From the NCBI GenBank assembly GCA_004172865.1, contig SEBV01000012.1, positions 86,751 to 150,750 of the forward strand: a DNA stretch of 64,000 nucleotides, in the 5' to 3' direction. Under the pieces are notes generated by a model. It saw only the letters and a list, made by a program, of their open reading frames with translations, had not been told where the DNA came from and searched no databases. Both the position numbers and the translations under genes were made by a program. Origin of the DNA: Gammaproteobacteria bacterium (GTDB lineage: Bacteria > Pseudomonadota > Gammaproteobacteria > Pseudomonadales > Cellvibrionaceae). Of the stretch, positions 49,826 to 58,877 are shown piece by piece. The first letter of the stretch is position 1; every line of letters begins with the position of its first letter.

Positions 49826-50815
49826 ATGACACGTTTTGTTGTAAATTTTTTCTGCATTGTCGCATTAATTGTATGCGGCCAATACAGTATTGCTGCCACA
49901 GTGAAGGGCAATAGTTGCGATGCAATTCAGAAAACAATTGATAAATTGCCTGCGATTGGCGGCGAAGTTTTTATTCCAGCCGGTAAATACACCTGCGCAA
50001 CTCCAATCCTTCTTGATCGCGATAATGTGATCATAAGAGGAGAGGGCGCTGCAACTTTATTGCGCGTAGCAGATAAAGCAAATATTCCCGTTTTTGTAAT
50101 GGGCCAAACCGTTCGTTCACCCACAATTACGCGTCGTTACGTCCAGGTTAAAAATCTACATATTGATGGTAATCGCGTAAATCAAACTTCCGAATGTATG
50201 GGCGGACCATGTAGCGATCAATTTCCGCTGCGCAATAATGGAATTACGATTCGTCGTTGCGAAGATTGTGTAGTGGATAACGTAACCGTGTACGGCGCAA
50301 TTTCCGGCGGCTTGGTAACTGAACTTGGCTGTGAACGTTTAATGATTCGTGACTATACATCTTACGATAATGAGTACGATGGTTTTGCCGGTTACGAAAC
50401 TGAAAACAGTACATTTTCCGGTATTAATTTATACAACAATAAAGGCGCGGGAATATCTACGGATATTCACTTCGACAACAATAAATTTAGCGATGTGACG
50501 ATTACCAACACGCGTACTGTTGGAATTTTTATGCGCGACTCTTCAAACAATTCATTTACTAATGTTCACATTCGCAATACCAAACAACATGGAATTTTTC
50601 TTGCTCAAGTTGATGATGACATTAGCAAACCTGCTGCAGGCAATACATTCAACAGTATTGTGATTAGCGGTTCAGGTGGTTACGGAATTTTAATTAGCGA
50701 TGCATCATGTGTGAACAATTTATTTGTAGCGAGCCAATATATTGATAACGTAAAAGGTTGTTATGGCGAAGCGGCATCTAATTTAATTGAAGGTGTTGGC
50801 GCAATTTGCAGGTAA
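49826..50815 (+). CDS. Exported right-handed parallel beta-helix protein (pectate lyase/epimerase-like)
   Basis: This 329-residue protein has a signal peptide (1-23). The mature N-terminus CDAIQKTIDKLPAIGGEVFIPAGKYTCATPILLD is the pectate-lyase-3/GH28-type entry strand. Repeated NxxTxxNxxxxGI-type turns follow (NGITIRRCEDCVVDNVTVYG, NNSFTNVHIRNTKQHGIFL), giving about eight coils. Such folds occur in pectate lyases, polysaccharide epimerases and hydrolases; no catalytic set can be assigned. Cysteine pairs near both ends may cap the helix. A GTGAGGTGAG ribosome site precedes the ATG. Confidence 0.75.
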   Translation: MTRFVVNFFCIVALIVCGQYSIAATVKGNSCDAIQKTIDKLPAIGGEVFIPAGKYTCATPILLDRDNVIIRGEGAATLLRVADKANIPVFVMGQTVRSPTITRRYVQVKNLHIDGNRVNQTSECMGGPCSDQFPLRNNGITIRRCEDCVVDNVTVYGAISGGLVTELGCERLMIRDYTSYDNEYDGFAGYETENSTFSGINLYNNKGAGISTDIHFDNNKFSDVTITNTRTVGIFMRDSSNNSFTNVHIRNTKQHGIFLAQVDDDISKPAAGNTFNSIVISGSGGYGILISDASCVNNLFVASQYIDNVKGCYGEAASNLIEGVGAICR

Positions 50816-50826
50816 TTATTTAGAAT

Positions 50827-50866
50827 ACAAGCTGACTTTCAATGTAAGAAATGTCAGCTTGTGTTT
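50827..50866 (+). terminator. Terminator after the beta-helix gene
   Basis: ACAAGCTGAC (50827-50836) pairs with GTCAGCTTGT (50853-50862) and is followed by GTTTT. The loop of 16 nt is long but the stem is perfect. Confidence 0.7.
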
Positions 50867-50877
50867 TCTGATAAGAT

Positions 50878-52008
50878 TTAAGGGCTTGCAAAAGCTTTAG
50901 AGAAAAATGCCAGCATCCGTTCGCGATATTCATCTGGCACTTCAAATCGGCCACCAATGTGCCAGGCATTTTTAATAAACCACATTTCCTTATTTCCGCC
51001 CATTAATGGCAGAAGAATTTCATTGTTGCTACGCTCGCGATCATCTAAACCGCTGGCAACTATCATCACTTCGGGTTGGGTAATCGTCGGAATAATTTCG
51101 CGCAACAATTTTGTCGGCGGCGCTATGGGATCAGGGTAATACCACTTTGCAAAGTTTCGAGTTTGAGTATCAAACACATATTTTGCAGCTTCTCTCAATG
51201 TACGTGGAGGAAGCAGGGCACCAAAGTTTTCGAACACAAGACCGTCCAGCCATAATGCTCTAAAACTATTCAGTGTTTCAGTGGTTGAATTAAGTGTTGC
51301 AAATGATCCCAATGAGATACCCACTACACCAATATGGCGAGGATTAATTTCAGGTTTTTGCTTCAAATAATTAATCACTATCTGCAAATCACTCGCGTAG
51401 GCTTGCATGCGGTTAAATGCGTTTAATCTTCCGACTGACTCTCCATGATCGCGTAGATCGTATAAGAGTACACCATAACCTGCCGCAATTAATGCGCGTG
51501 TTTGAAAATCTGTGCCGCGTCGGTCATAACCGTTGCCATGAATCAGAATAATTACGTCACCAGTTTGTTGCGTGGGCGCCACATACCAACCCGCAATTGT
51601 TGCTCCATCTGGCGACCTCAATTGAATATTTTCAAATACTGCCGCACCATAATCTTTAGGCGTTTCGCAGCATATGGAATGAATATTTGAGTTGGGTACG
51701 AATCGATTGAGCACCCAAATCGTTGGGCCTATAACCAGTAGCCCAAATGCAAATTCCAGCAAAGTAATTATAATATAGGTTGTGATTTTTCTGCTTTGAA
51801 TTAAAAACCAGGAGTTTCTTCTTATTATCCATTGCAACCCAAACCCAACTAACAAGCCAATCACGAAACCGCCTGAACTCCACCATGAGAGTCGCAGAGC
51901 GTCGCGAAAGAAAAAGCTTGATACCAGCCAAAATAATAATAAGTAAACCAAAGCATGCAGCGTTGGAAAAATACTTTTGATAAACCAGTTACTTTCTTTA
52001 GTCGTCAT
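50878..52008 (-). CDS. Membrane-anchored alpha/beta hydrolase
   Basis: This 376-residue protein has three N-terminal TM helices (about 17-35, 43-62 and 77-101) and then a hydrolase domain. The domain contains VIILIHGNGYDRRG, YDLRDHGES, nucleophile elbow GISLGS (S232), DGLDDRE-type acid region (ASGLDDRERS) and the His in KNAWHIGG. It belongs to the same broad S33/BAAT-like group as the hydrolase at 39.8 kb but has a longer membrane part. The substrate is unknown. Confidence 0.75.
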   Translation of the reverse strand: MTTKESNWFIKSIFPTLHALVYLLLFWLVSSFFFRDALRLSWWSSGGFVIGLLVGFGLQWIIRRNSWFLIQSRKITTYIIITLLEFAFGLLVIGPTIWVLNRFVPNSNIHSICCETPKDYGAAVFENIQLRSPDGATIAGWYVAPTQQTGDVIILIHGNGYDRRGTDFQTRALIAAGYGVLLYDLRDHGESVGRLNAFNRMQAYASDLQIVINYLKQKPEINPRHIGVVGISLGSFATLNSTTETLNSFRALWLDGLVFENFGALLPPRTLREAAKYVFDTQTRNFAKWYYPDPIAPPTKLLREIIPTITQPEVMIVASGLDDRERSNNEILLPLMGGNKEMWFIKNAWHIGGRFEVPDEYRERMLAFFSKAFASP

Positions 52009-52132
52009 TAGTGCGGGATTCGTTCTTTATTTATTATTTGATTATTTAGTGCTTCACAGAAACCTTTCAGTTTTTTAAATAGAAAGATCTCGACCTCCTA
52101 TCAAGATCTATCAGTCACATTTGATTTATAAA

Positions 52133-55100
52133 CTAGGTCATAATGGGTTCGAAAGTGTCCGGTGTGGACATGGAAGCGTAGGTTAGGTTGATATACAAAT
52201 TCAACACATGCGGAGACTGCTGCAAAAACAATTCCAAAAAGCGCGTACTATTCGGTAATTTATCTTTAAACGTTTCCACACAATAGTTTTTAGCTGCACG
52301 TTCAAGTACTTCGCTAAATACAATAGGCCGTTTAAATTTAATTTGTGAATGACTGCTGCAATATTGTGTAAAGGCATAGAGTGCTTCAACCACAGCACTT
52401 TTGTAATAGGCCGGATGCAATTGATGCGTAAGCTGATCAATTAGCAACGCAAAGCTTTCCTCACCAGGCGTCATCGAACTGCGTGTCATTTCACAATCCA
52501 ACACGAAGCTGTCAGGATTATCTTGTCCGAACACGAGTTTTTTAGCGTGGCCCAAACTGCTCCAAATTTCTTTCAGGAAATGATTATCAAAATGAGTGAT
52601 TAGACCTCGCGCCAATCGCCACTCCATCCAATCAGTGTCGGCCGCGTCAACTGCAATAAGTTCACTCATCATTGCATATTCGTCGTGTTGCATTTTGTAA
52701 GGAACAATGTGATTAATTCCCTGTGCAAACACTTTAGTGCGCGACACTAAAACATTTTTCAATTTTTTGTAGATTTTTGCTGGAGATTGCAAGCCAATCC
52801 ACTCAAGCATACTCACATCTTCTGCATCGCCTTTATCCATAGCGAATAACATTAGGAAGTTACGTAATTGAATAGAGCGAAGACCATCAAAAAGTTTCGG
52901 ATCGGTGCGTATGAGTCCACCGAGGGCCGATAACAATTCCAGGACCAACGTTTGCTCAAGCGGATCTTTAAAGTTGTGATAAATCCCTTCAAAGAATTCT
53001 GTATTTGAAAACGATGGATCAACTTTAAGTTCGGTAAAATTATTATCACCAACTGTGATGGATAAATTTCGTGCAGCGATTACTGTCAAACTATCACCAA
53101 GGTCAACGGGTGCATAATTCAATCGAGCAAAACAATAGCGCGCAAGCAGCCAATTATTTTTGCTTTGCGCACGATAATAAATTTCTTTAATAAAATCTCG
53201 GATGGTGATACTGGTATTCAAATCATCTATAACAAAATCCATAGCGCGATCCGCTAAATAGGCAACGGATTTTCTAAACGTCATTATGTCGTTTTCAGTG
53301 CTGAAATTCGCCAAAATACTTCTTGGTATCGCTTCCAGCCATGTGCTGTCCAACTCTTTATCAAAAGCAGTGCTGGATTCATTTAAAGACGTTATTGAAC
53401 TCACATGAAAGTAGGGGATAGATAATTGGTTCACACGTGATGCACGGAAAGCCAAATTTGCAGACGCATAACCAACATACTCTTGCTCAGAGCGCAATTG
53501 ATAATCACGGAACATTGAAAACAAACTATTTATATCCGGAATTTTAGATAGTTTTTTATCAACTAAAAATGTGAACACTGCTACTTCAGAACTGAGCCAA
53601 TGTTTGTGTATATATTGAATTTCCTGAGTGACATATTCGATAACCATTTGCGAATCGAACATGCGGTAATCTTCTTTTTCACTTTGTAGCCAACTCAAGC
53701 ACAAATAAACTTTGTTATTAATTTCGTGCGCTTGCGATGTTGTTAAACTTTGCAAACGGCGACGCGGACGACCGGTCAGACCAAGCGCTTTATTTTCACC
53801 AACATGGGCATAAGCTTCCATTAAGCTTGGAGCGCTGACTACTGCCATTGGTTTAATATCTTGAATCGTTTCAGCAATAACGCCTTGTTTCGCCAACGCA
53901 GCTTTTACTTCTTCGTTTTCCGCAAGCACGACTAATGCAATTTGGGATTTAACAAATTTGGTTGAGCGGCGGCGCATTTTTAAGGGATCTAAATCTTCCG
54001 TACGCAGCAAACCTTCATCCATCATCAAGCCAGTTAAATACAAACTTTGTGCCCACACTAAGGGGACGTTTTCGTTGGGCACGCGCGCTTGTGAACGTGG
54101 ATTTTTCTTTTCCGCATCAATATTTTCTTTAGCTACATAATAAAGTTCGGGCAACAAGCCGATACCATTTTCATGAACCATTAATGCTTCAAGTTTTTTA
54201 CGATAATGTTTTGCAGTGGCTTCGCTGCCATCAAACAACGCGCTGATATACAAATATGTAAAAAATAATGGCCATTCGGATTCAATATTTTCGAATTTTC
54301 CTAATTCGGTTTGCTCGTAATAAATACGCGAACTTTCTTCAACAACAGTTTGATGTCCGTCCAACAAAAAACGTTTGCAGCCGTAGTTACCACCGAGCTT
54401 AGTTAAAATGGAATCACGAGTTTGCGTCGCAAGAGTTTCTTTCCCGACGGCGAATGCTGGGAACCCAATAATACTGAGCAGCGCGCTATCAACTTCTTTT
54501 GATAAAGATTCGCGCGGCAATAGGGAGGTTAGGGTGGTTCTAGCGAGCGAAATAGCATCCGCAATAACGTGTATAACACCCCTTTTAGACGAATGCTCGC
54601 CATAAAGATTAAAGCCATCCAACGCCTGCAGCGCCGCCTTAGCCATGCCTACAGAACTGGCGTTGATTTCGGTGCGTCCATTGTTAACTTTATTACCGCG
54701 TTCCCAAATCCCGTAGTCCGGCATACGGTAAGCACTTGAAATGTAATAAACGAGGTTTTGAATAAAATCGACTTCATCGTGGGTGCAGATAATGCGCAAT
54801 CCCGAAGCCGTCATTTGCGCAAGCATCAGCAAATAAAGTGATGTTGCATCTATTTGTAAATGGCCCCAGGCATTATCGGCAACCACGGGTAAACCCGTCG
54901 CTGTGTCGTATTTAGCGTGTAAGGCATCGATGTTATTGAGCGTATGTTTAAATTTTTCAACTTTCTGCGCCTGGCGCATCATCGACTGCAAAAGCCCACG
55001 CATAAGTTTAATGGTGGACTGCTCAAGCTGATCGCTTTTACTGGTTTCGCCTTGACGCCTGAAAGCCAAGCCAAGGCCCCAAACGCAGATGATCGAGTAG

Positions 55101-55255
55101 ACGTTATCGCGCACCCAGGCATCCGTGTAATCGCCGTGGATATTGACGCTGGTGCTTGCGGGTAAAAGGCCTGTTACAGGATGTTGGCGGCTCAGAATCA
55201 CTGTTTCTACTTCAGCGTACAAGCGCTCTAACAGCTGTGAATGTTTCATAGTCAA
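52133..55255 (-). CDS. GH15 / phosphorylase-kinase-alpha-like protein
   Basis: This 1040-residue protein begins with a glycoside hydrolase family 15-like (alpha/alpha)6 domain. TGLLPASTSVNIHGDYTDAWVRDNVYSIICVWGLG resembles the glucoamylase-like domain of phosphorylase kinase regulatory subunits, and YGIWERGNKVNNGRTEINASSVGMAKAALQALDGFNLYG continues it to about residue 480. The remaining 550 residues are helical and unrecognised. Bacterial homologues of this length exist without known function; catalytic activity should not be assumed. It has no signal peptide. It is the last ordinary chromosomal gene before the integron. The start may be M3 (55249). Confidence 0.78.
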   Translation of the reverse strand: MTMKHSQLLERLYAEVETVILSRQHPVTGLLPASTSVNIHGDYTDAWVRDNVYSIICVWGLGLAFRRQGETSKSDQLEQSTIKLMRGLLQSMMRQAQKVEKFKHTLNNIDALHAKYDTATGLPVVADNAWGHLQIDATSLYLLMLAQMTASGLRIICTHDEVDFIQNLVYYISSAYRMPDYGIWERGNKVNNGRTEINASSVGMAKAALQALDGFNLYGEHSSKRGVIHVIADAISLARTTLTSLLPRESLSKEVDSALLSIIGFPAFAVGKETLATQTRDSILTKLGGNYGCKRFLLDGHQTVVEESSRIYYEQTELGKFENIESEWPLFFTYLYISALFDGSEATAKHYRKKLEALMVHENGIGLLPELYYVAKENIDAEKKNPRSQARVPNENVPLVWAQSLYLTGLMMDEGLLRTEDLDPLKMRRRSTKFVKSQIALVVLAENEEVKAALAKQGVIAETIQDIKPMAVVSAPSLMEAYAHVGENKALGLTGRPRRRLQSLTTSQAHEINNKVYLCLSWLQSEKEDYRMFDSQMVIEYVTQEIQYIHKHWLSSEVAVFTFLVDKKLSKIPDINSLFSMFRDYQLRSEQEYVGYASANLAFRASRVNQLSIPYFHVSSITSLNESSTAFDKELDSTWLEAIPRSILANFSTENDIMTFRKSVAYLADRAMDFVIDDLNTSITIRDFIKEIYYRAQSKNNWLLARYCFARLNYAPVDLGDSLTVIAARNLSITVGDNNFTELKVDPSFSNTEFFEGIYHNFKDPLEQTLVLELLSALGGLIRTDPKLFDGLRSIQLRNFLMLFAMDKGDAEDVSMLEWIGLQSPAKIYKKLKNVLVSRTKVFAQGINHIVPYKMQHDEYAMMSELIAVDAADTDWMEWRLARGLITHFDNHFLKEIWSSLGHAKKLVFGQDNPDSFVLDCEMTRSSMTPGEESFALLIDQLTHQLHPAYYKSAVVEALYAFTQYCSSHSQIKFKRPIVFSEVLERAAKNYCVETFKDKLPNSTRFLELFLQQSPHVLNLYINLTYASMSTPDTFEPIMT

Positions 55256-56340
55256 CCGTAAATTATAAATTGTATGGAGCCTGAATCAGGCGTTGTTATT
55301 TGCAGGTGATTATAGGTTTAATTCCTTGGAATAGAAGAGTTTAGTGAAGATATGTGTAGCTTTACTGTTGAGCGTAAGTTATTGTCAATTTCGCAATTTC
55401 GGAATATTTGAGCGCCAAAATTGCAAAAAATAATAGTGAAATCAGTATCATACCGCAATCCATAGGTAACACATTGTTGCTAGTGTTAAAAAGCGACCAT
55501 TGTTGCTTTTCTAAGGCTATTTTTTTACAGCTATAACGAGTTTTTCCTTAGAAAACAACGACATTGTTGCTCAAAAAAATTTTAATAAAAGTGAATATTT
55601 ATCTGAAAGTTAGCGTTCTTGAATGCCCCCTATTTGCAGTAGCAATTGTGGTGCCACTCTATCAATGATGAATTTTAATTAATCGAGAGAATGTGAAGGC
55701 TTTAAGATGCGCATTCACAGTAGTTAAAACTATCGGGAATCTATATATCCATTTTCCGATTTCTTCTCACAGGCCTACTTGCGACGATTAATAGGCCTAC
55801 TTTGTAATCGTGCTAATTCATTTAGAAATTCTGATGTCGTCTAGAAGAGCCTGAAGTACTGATTATATTTAATCTTGTAGATGTAGAATTAAAAATCATA
55901 TGCCCCATTAGGGATCACTTTGACTCAGCTATGTGCACTTATTGTGGCGTGGAATGCTTAATTCTTTTGAGAAGTTTTTTACTCGGCGATAGGATCAAAA
56001 GTAGCTACGACAAGAAATGCTGGTACATCAAGCTAACTAGCTGAAGCTAAGGGAGCTCCCACTCTTTCTCTCCTATGTAGTGTTCCTAGAAATTGATTTG
56101 AGGTGATTCTGTAATTGAGGCGGGGATGCGTCGACTAATTAAAATCTTATTCTTCTTTTGCAGACATACATTATTTACATTTATCTTTCTTGCTTAATCA
56201 GTGTACTCAAAAACTCTCTTAAATATGGTTGACGGCTTGAATGCGGCGCTATGGATTCAACCGGTCAGCGCATAGCAGACCTCCGCATTTTGAAAAGTGT
56301 GTGGTTGCACGAGTCGACTGCGCGCCGAAAGCATCTATCT
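55256..56340. other. Gene-poor 1.1-kb AT-rich region before the integron integrase
   Basis: I see no credible gene in this stretch. It holds three copies of CATTGTTGCT (55472-55481, 55498-55507, 55562-55571), two copies of AGGCCTACTT (55771-55780, 55793-55802) and an imperfect hairpin near 56240-56289. Its composition and stop density suggest decayed or noncoding DNA next to the integron platform. Confidence 0.6.
56240..56289 (-). terminator. Imperfect hairpin downstream of intI
   Basis: AATGCGG (56240-56246) pairs with CCGCATT (56283-56289), and inside it GCTATG (56248-56253) with CATAGC (56271-56276). It lies 51 bp after the intI stop on the minus strand and could end its transcript; no clear T run follows. 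Confidence 0.35.
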
Positions 56341-57321
56341 CTAATCCAATGGGCTTTTGACTTTATCTCCCAAATCATCTAATACATGCAAATAAATTTC
56401 CGTTGTGCGAATATCGGAATGCCCCATTAATGTTTGGATCTGCTTTAAATCGTATTTCGCTTGCAGCAAGCGCGTGGCAAAAGAATGGCGGAATGTATGG
56501 CAGCTCGCTTGTTTAAATATTCGTGCTTCTTTAATTGCATCTTTGACGTGCGATTGCAATGTACTGCTATAGATGTGATGGCGTCGCATTACATTTGCAC
56601 GAGGATCTTTGCTGATATTCTCCGATGGGAACATGAATTGCCATTCAAGCGAACGTCCCGCAGAAGGATATTTTCGTTCCAATGCATTTGGTAGGTAGAC
56701 AGATCCCACATCACGAGCTTTATCAAACTCCAGTAACTTAGAAACAACTATTACCTGATTTTTTAAATCTATTATCAAGCTTTTTGGTAAAAGCGTCGTT
56801 CTATCTTTTGACCCTTTGCCGTCTCTAATAATTAAATAGCCCATCGAAAAATCTACATCCTTAACGCGAAGGCGTAAGGCTTCTGAAATTCTTAATCCAG
56901 ATCCATACATAAGTTGAGCCATTAACTTATAGGGCATTACCAGACATTCAATGACGGCCAAAGCCTCATCGTGAGTAAATACAGTGGGGACTTTTTTAGG
57001 CTTTTTAGCGTAATGGAAATCAAGTTTTTCTATCGGCGTTTTTAGGAAGCGGTTGTAGAGAAACATAATTGCATTAAGCGCTGTCTTCTGCGTATTGGGT
57101 GCCGTGTTCGATACCAATGCTAGATGTGATAAATAGGCACTCACATGCACTGATCCCATGTCTGACGGGTGTGCCTTATTGTGGAATAAAATATATTGAT
57201 GAACCCAATAGACATAGGTATTCTCAGTTGCGTAGCTCTTGCCATCCAGTCGGATAAACGCACGAAACCGATCCAAAAATCTTAAAGGTGTAGGAGGGAG
57301 AGGGATTTTGACATTTTCCAT
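56341..57321 (-). CDS. intI: Integron integrase IntI (tyrosine recombinase)
   Basis: This 326-residue tyrosine recombinase has catalytic residues R144 (GSGLRISEAL), K172 (GKGSKDRTT), H275 and R278 (CHTFRHSFATRLL), H301 (LMGHSDIRTT) and Y310 (EIYLHVLDD). The IntI-specific extra segment lies between them at about 215-251 (LEWQFMFPSENISKDPRANVMRRHHIY). This segment separates integron integrases from XerC/D and phage enzymes and is needed to bind folded attC DNA. The N-terminal SAM-like domain (about 12-100) is intact, so the enzyme looks functional. It is read leftward, away from the cassettes. It has an AGGT ribosome site 7-10 nt before the ATG and a good sigma70 promoter. Confidence 0.96.
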   Translation of the reverse strand: MENVKIPLPPTPLRFLDRFRAFIRLDGKSYATENTYVYWVHQYILFHNKAHPSDMGSVHVSAYLSHLALVSNTAPNTQKTALNAIMFLYNRFLKTPIEKLDFHYAKKPKKVPTVFTHDEALAVIECLVMPYKLMAQLMYGSGLRISEALRLRVKDVDFSMGYLIIRDGKGSKDRTTLLPKSLIIDLKNQVIVVSKLLEFDKARDVGSVYLPNALERKYPSAGRSLEWQFMFPSENISKDPRANVMRRHHIYSSTLQSHVKDAIKEARIFKQASCHTFRHSFATRLLQAKYDLKQIQTLMGHSDIRTTEIYLHVLDDLGDKVKSPLD

Positions 57322-57354
57322 AACATACCTGTATACAAATCGTCCGTGCGGATA

Positions 57355-57383
57355 AATATAACTATCCTGGCATGAAGTATCAA
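57355..57383 (-). promoter_or_regulatory. sigma70 promoter of intI
   Basis: Read on the minus strand, TTGATA (57383-57378), a 17-bp spacer and TATATT (57360-57355) form a near-consensus promoter about 35 bp before the intI start codon. It predicts a leader of about 27 nt. Confidence 0.65.
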
Positions 57384-57393
57384 GCCATTTTTA

Positions 57394-57518
57394 GGCTGTG
57401 TATTTCCAAATATATTAAACCGTATATTTCCAGATTGATTTTTGATGTGACGTTAAGTAGTTGTAATGAAAAGCCATAATGACTCTGTCGATAGCTCAAT
57501 ATCTGGAAATATACAGCC
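57394..57518. repeat. Three copies of an 18-bp motif in the intI-attI region
   Basis: The motif GGCTGTATATTTCCAGAT occurs exactly on the minus strand at 57501-57518. On the plus strand it occurs as GGCTGTGTATTTCCAAAT at 57394-57411 (16/18 matches) and at 57418-57435 (15/18). The first copy lies immediately upstream of the intI -35 box. The copies are candidate binding sites for IntI or a regulator. Confidence 0.7.
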
Positions 57519-57545
57519 TTCACTTTTGAATAAACTGTTAGGGGG
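57460..57545 (+). repeat. Probable attI site
   Basis: The insertion point is inferred at GTTAGGG (57537-57543), the only GTTA core directly before the first cassette gene and in the right orientation. Cleavage would fall between 57537 and 57538. The exact extent of attI is a guess; it should include the inverted 18-bp motif at 57501-57518. The first cassette's ATG is 8 nt beyond the core. Confidence 0.55.
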
Positions 57546-57550
57546 GGCAC

Positions 57551-58048
57551 ATGAAATTAGTGGTTGCGTTTTTTTTGGCAGCAATAATCCCTGCTTTGGC
57601 AATAGCCACATGGTATTTGTATGGCCAATTCCAAAGTTTTGAACATGACGACCCTTATATTTGGGTTCGTACACGAAATTTTTTTGTAATGGCATTTATT
57701 GTTTCTTCGCTTTATGTGTTTTTACTAGGCACGCCAACATACTACTTATTACGTTATTTCAATTTAGTTCGTTGGTGGTCAACTCTAATTGCAGGTTTTC
57801 TTCTAGGTGCTATTCCAATGGCAGTACTTACTTGGCCATTAAAAAATCCAGAAATGAAAACAAATGCCTCATTTGACGGTGTGCAAACAATGATTGATGG
57901 TTTGCCTACATTAGCTGGCTGGATCCAATTCATTGAAGGAGTATCTTTCTTCGGGGCATGTGGGTTGGCTGCATCTTTAGTGTTTTGGCTTGTCGCCCCT
58001 AACAAGTCGTTGCAGCACCAGTCGCTGCGCTCCTTGGACAGTTTTTAA
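57551..58048 (+). CDS. Cassette 1: membrane protein, unknown
   Basis: This 165-residue protein has four hydrophobic helices (about 4-24, 43-63, 74-95 and 124-150) and no known motif. The ribosome site is provided by the G7 run before the ATG. The last 16 codons (from NKSLQHQSLRS) are encoded by the first part of attC site 1, so the natural C-terminus may simply borrow the recombination site. As the cassette nearest attI it should be the most recently inserted one, unless the abnormal attC behind it prevents excision. Confidence 0.7.
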   Translation: MKLVVAFFLAAIIPALAIATWYLYGQFQSFEHDDPYIWVRTRNFFVMAFIVSSLYVFLLGTPTYYLLRYFNLVRWWSTLIAGFLLGAIPMAVLTWPLKNPEMKTNASFDGVQTMIDGLPTLAGWIQFIEGVSFFGACGLAASLVFWLVAPNKSLQHQSLRSLDSF

Positions 58049-58180
58049 GTCGCGGTTTTATGGTTTTGCTGCGCAAAAGTATTCCATAAAACCACAACTT
58101 AAAAACTGCCGCTGAACTTTTGCTAAGCAAAAGTATTCCACAAAATCACAACTTAAAAACTGCCGCTTAGCTCGGCGTTA
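58000..58180 (+). repeat. attC site 1 (181-bp composite)
   Basis: It starts as a class A site (TAACAAGTCGTTGCAGC) and reaches its class A L' box GCTGAAC (58111-58117), but then lacks the CTCGGCGTTA end. Instead a second right arm follows, from the apical TTTTGCTAAGCAAAAG onward, ending with class B GCTTAGC (58165-58171) and CTCGGCGTTA. It appears to be a fusion of two attC sites. Confidence 0.88.
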
Positions 58181-58194
58181 AAAAGGAAAACACT

Positions 58195-58722
58195 ATGAAA
58201 CTAACCTTATTGCTTTTGCCAATTATATTATTATGTGGTTGCGCACATGTTCAAACAAGCTATGTGCAGCCAATAACAGGACCTAAAGCGAGCCTGAAAA
58301 TAATTTATAGGGATTTGAGCAGCCAAAGAAACATGCATGTCAATTATCATGAAAAGGAAATGTGTAATCTCGAAACTACAAAATTTTTAGATTTATTAAA
58401 CGCAGCTGTTGCTGGATATCCAAATAAAAAAGAAATCAACGTTAGTGTTCCGGCGAATATACAAATTGGTATATCAGTCCCTCAATTCAACCTAGACAAA
58501 TTAACGTATGCAGGAGCCACCTTATCTGTGTGCGAACCTTTGGTTTCGTTTACTCCTTTGGAAAATGAATCATATGTTATTGAGGTTTCTCCTTGTAAGG
58601 CAGTTGTACATACGTCGTCTGAATTCATTGCCTCTTCAGAGACCCCAAATAACTGTAAAGTTTCATATGAAAATTTAGGTAATTTTTCAAACTTTGAAGA
58701 ATTTCACTTAAAGAAAAATTGA
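58195..58722 (+). CDS. Cassette 2: lipoprotein, unknown
   Basis: This 175-residue protein has a lipoprotein signal peptide with lipobox LLCGC (Cys at residue 16), after which CAHVQTSYV begins the mature protein. It is likely anchored in the outer membrane by the Lol system (residue +2 is Ala, not Asp). No family is recognised; three further cysteines are present in the second half. AAAAAGGAAAAC before the ATG is a good ribosome site. Confidence 0.75.
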   Translation: MKLTLLLLPIILLCGCAHVQTSYVQPITGPKASLKIIYRDLSSQRNMHVNYHEKEMCNLETTKFLDLLNAAVAGYPNKKEINVSVPANIQIGISVPQFNLDKLTYAGATLSVCEPLVSFTPLENESYVIEVSPCKAVVHTSSEFIASSETPNNCKVSYENLGNFSNFEEFHLKKN

Positions 58723-58725
58723 TTT

Positions 58726-58850
58726 TAACAAGTCGCTCAAGCACCGCCACTTCGTGGCTGGACAGTTTTTAAGTCGCGCTTTTGTGGTTTTGCTACGCAA
58801 AAGTATTCCACAAAACCACAACTTAAAAACTGCCGCTTAGCTCGGCGTTA
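58726..58850 (+). repeat. attC site 2 (125 bp, class B)
   Basis: It runs from TAACAAGTCGCTCAAGC to GCTTAGCTCGGCGTTA. The lateral mini-hairpin is GCCAC-TTC-GTGGC (58746-58758). The apical inner arm is TTTTGTGG/CCACAAAA. Confidence 0.95.
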
Positions 58851-58877
58851 GCATAATTAAAAAACGAGGAAAGTTTA

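Noticed and set aside
57501..57518. LexA box near attI
   Set aside because: CTGTATATTTCCAG has 8 bp between CTG and CAG instead of 10, and the other copies of the motif lose the second half.
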